From the NCBI GenBank assembly GCA_938049325.1, contig CALICC010000207.1, positions 1 through 6,139 of the forward strand: 6,139 nt of DNA, written 5' to 3'. Made by a program: the position numbers and the translations under genes. Source of the stretch: an uncultured Ilumatobacter sp. (GTDB lineage: Bacteria > Actinomycetota > Acidimicrobiia > Acidimicrobiales > Ilumatobacteraceae). Positions 6,135-6,139 of the stretch are shown one piece after another. Position 1 is the first letter of the stretch. Each line of letters begins with the position of its first letter. Below the pieces are notes generated by a model that saw nothing but the letters and a program-made list of their open reading frames with translations, was not told the DNA's origin and made no database searches.

Positions 6135-6139
6135 GTTCT

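Noticed and set aside
1..6139. Mobile element, CRISPR array, tRNA or phage genes
   Set aside because: No transposase, integrase, repeat-spacer pattern, tRNA-like cloverleaf or terminal inverted repeats were seen; the content is ordinary chromosomal genes.

Overview
The window is GC-rich, densely coding bacterial chromosome. It holds six protein genes and no RNA genes, mobile elements or CRISPR arrays. An F420-type (Ddn-like) nitroreductase-family protein, a WHG-type TetR regulator and strong G/C bias at third codon positions suggest an actinobacterium. An Acidimicrobiia (Ilumatobacter-like) origin is plausible, but this is inferred from protein style, not from a marker gene.

Left part (1-2279, + strand): the 3' portion of a large FAD-dependent dehydrogenase of the dimethylglycine/sarcosine dehydrogenase type, with a C-terminal GcvT-like folate-binding module. 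A small TetR-family regulator follows 16 bases later. The two probably form a transcription unit for oxidative demethylation of an N-methylated amine, with its likely local regulator.

Middle part (2295-4131): a Ddn-like deazaflavin (F420) oxidoreductase on the - strand runs toward the TetR gene. It shares an 80-base divergent intergenic region with a + strand pair: a stand-alone MOSC-domain protein followed almost without gap by a GNAT acetyltransferase that has an extra N-terminal region of about 100 residues.

Right part (4128-6124, - strand): leuC and leuD, the large and small subunits of 3-isopropylmalate dehydratase (leucine biosynthesis), overlap by an ATGA and appear complete. The leuD stop codon overlaps the GNAT stop codon tail to tail.

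No intergenic stretch exceeds 80 bases. The six genes are recognisable families and no new multi-gene system is evident. The items worth a second look are the overlapping and coupled gene ends, the unassigned roles of the MOSC/GNAT pair and the dehydrogenase/TetR pair, and two perfect inverted repeats inside coding sequence.
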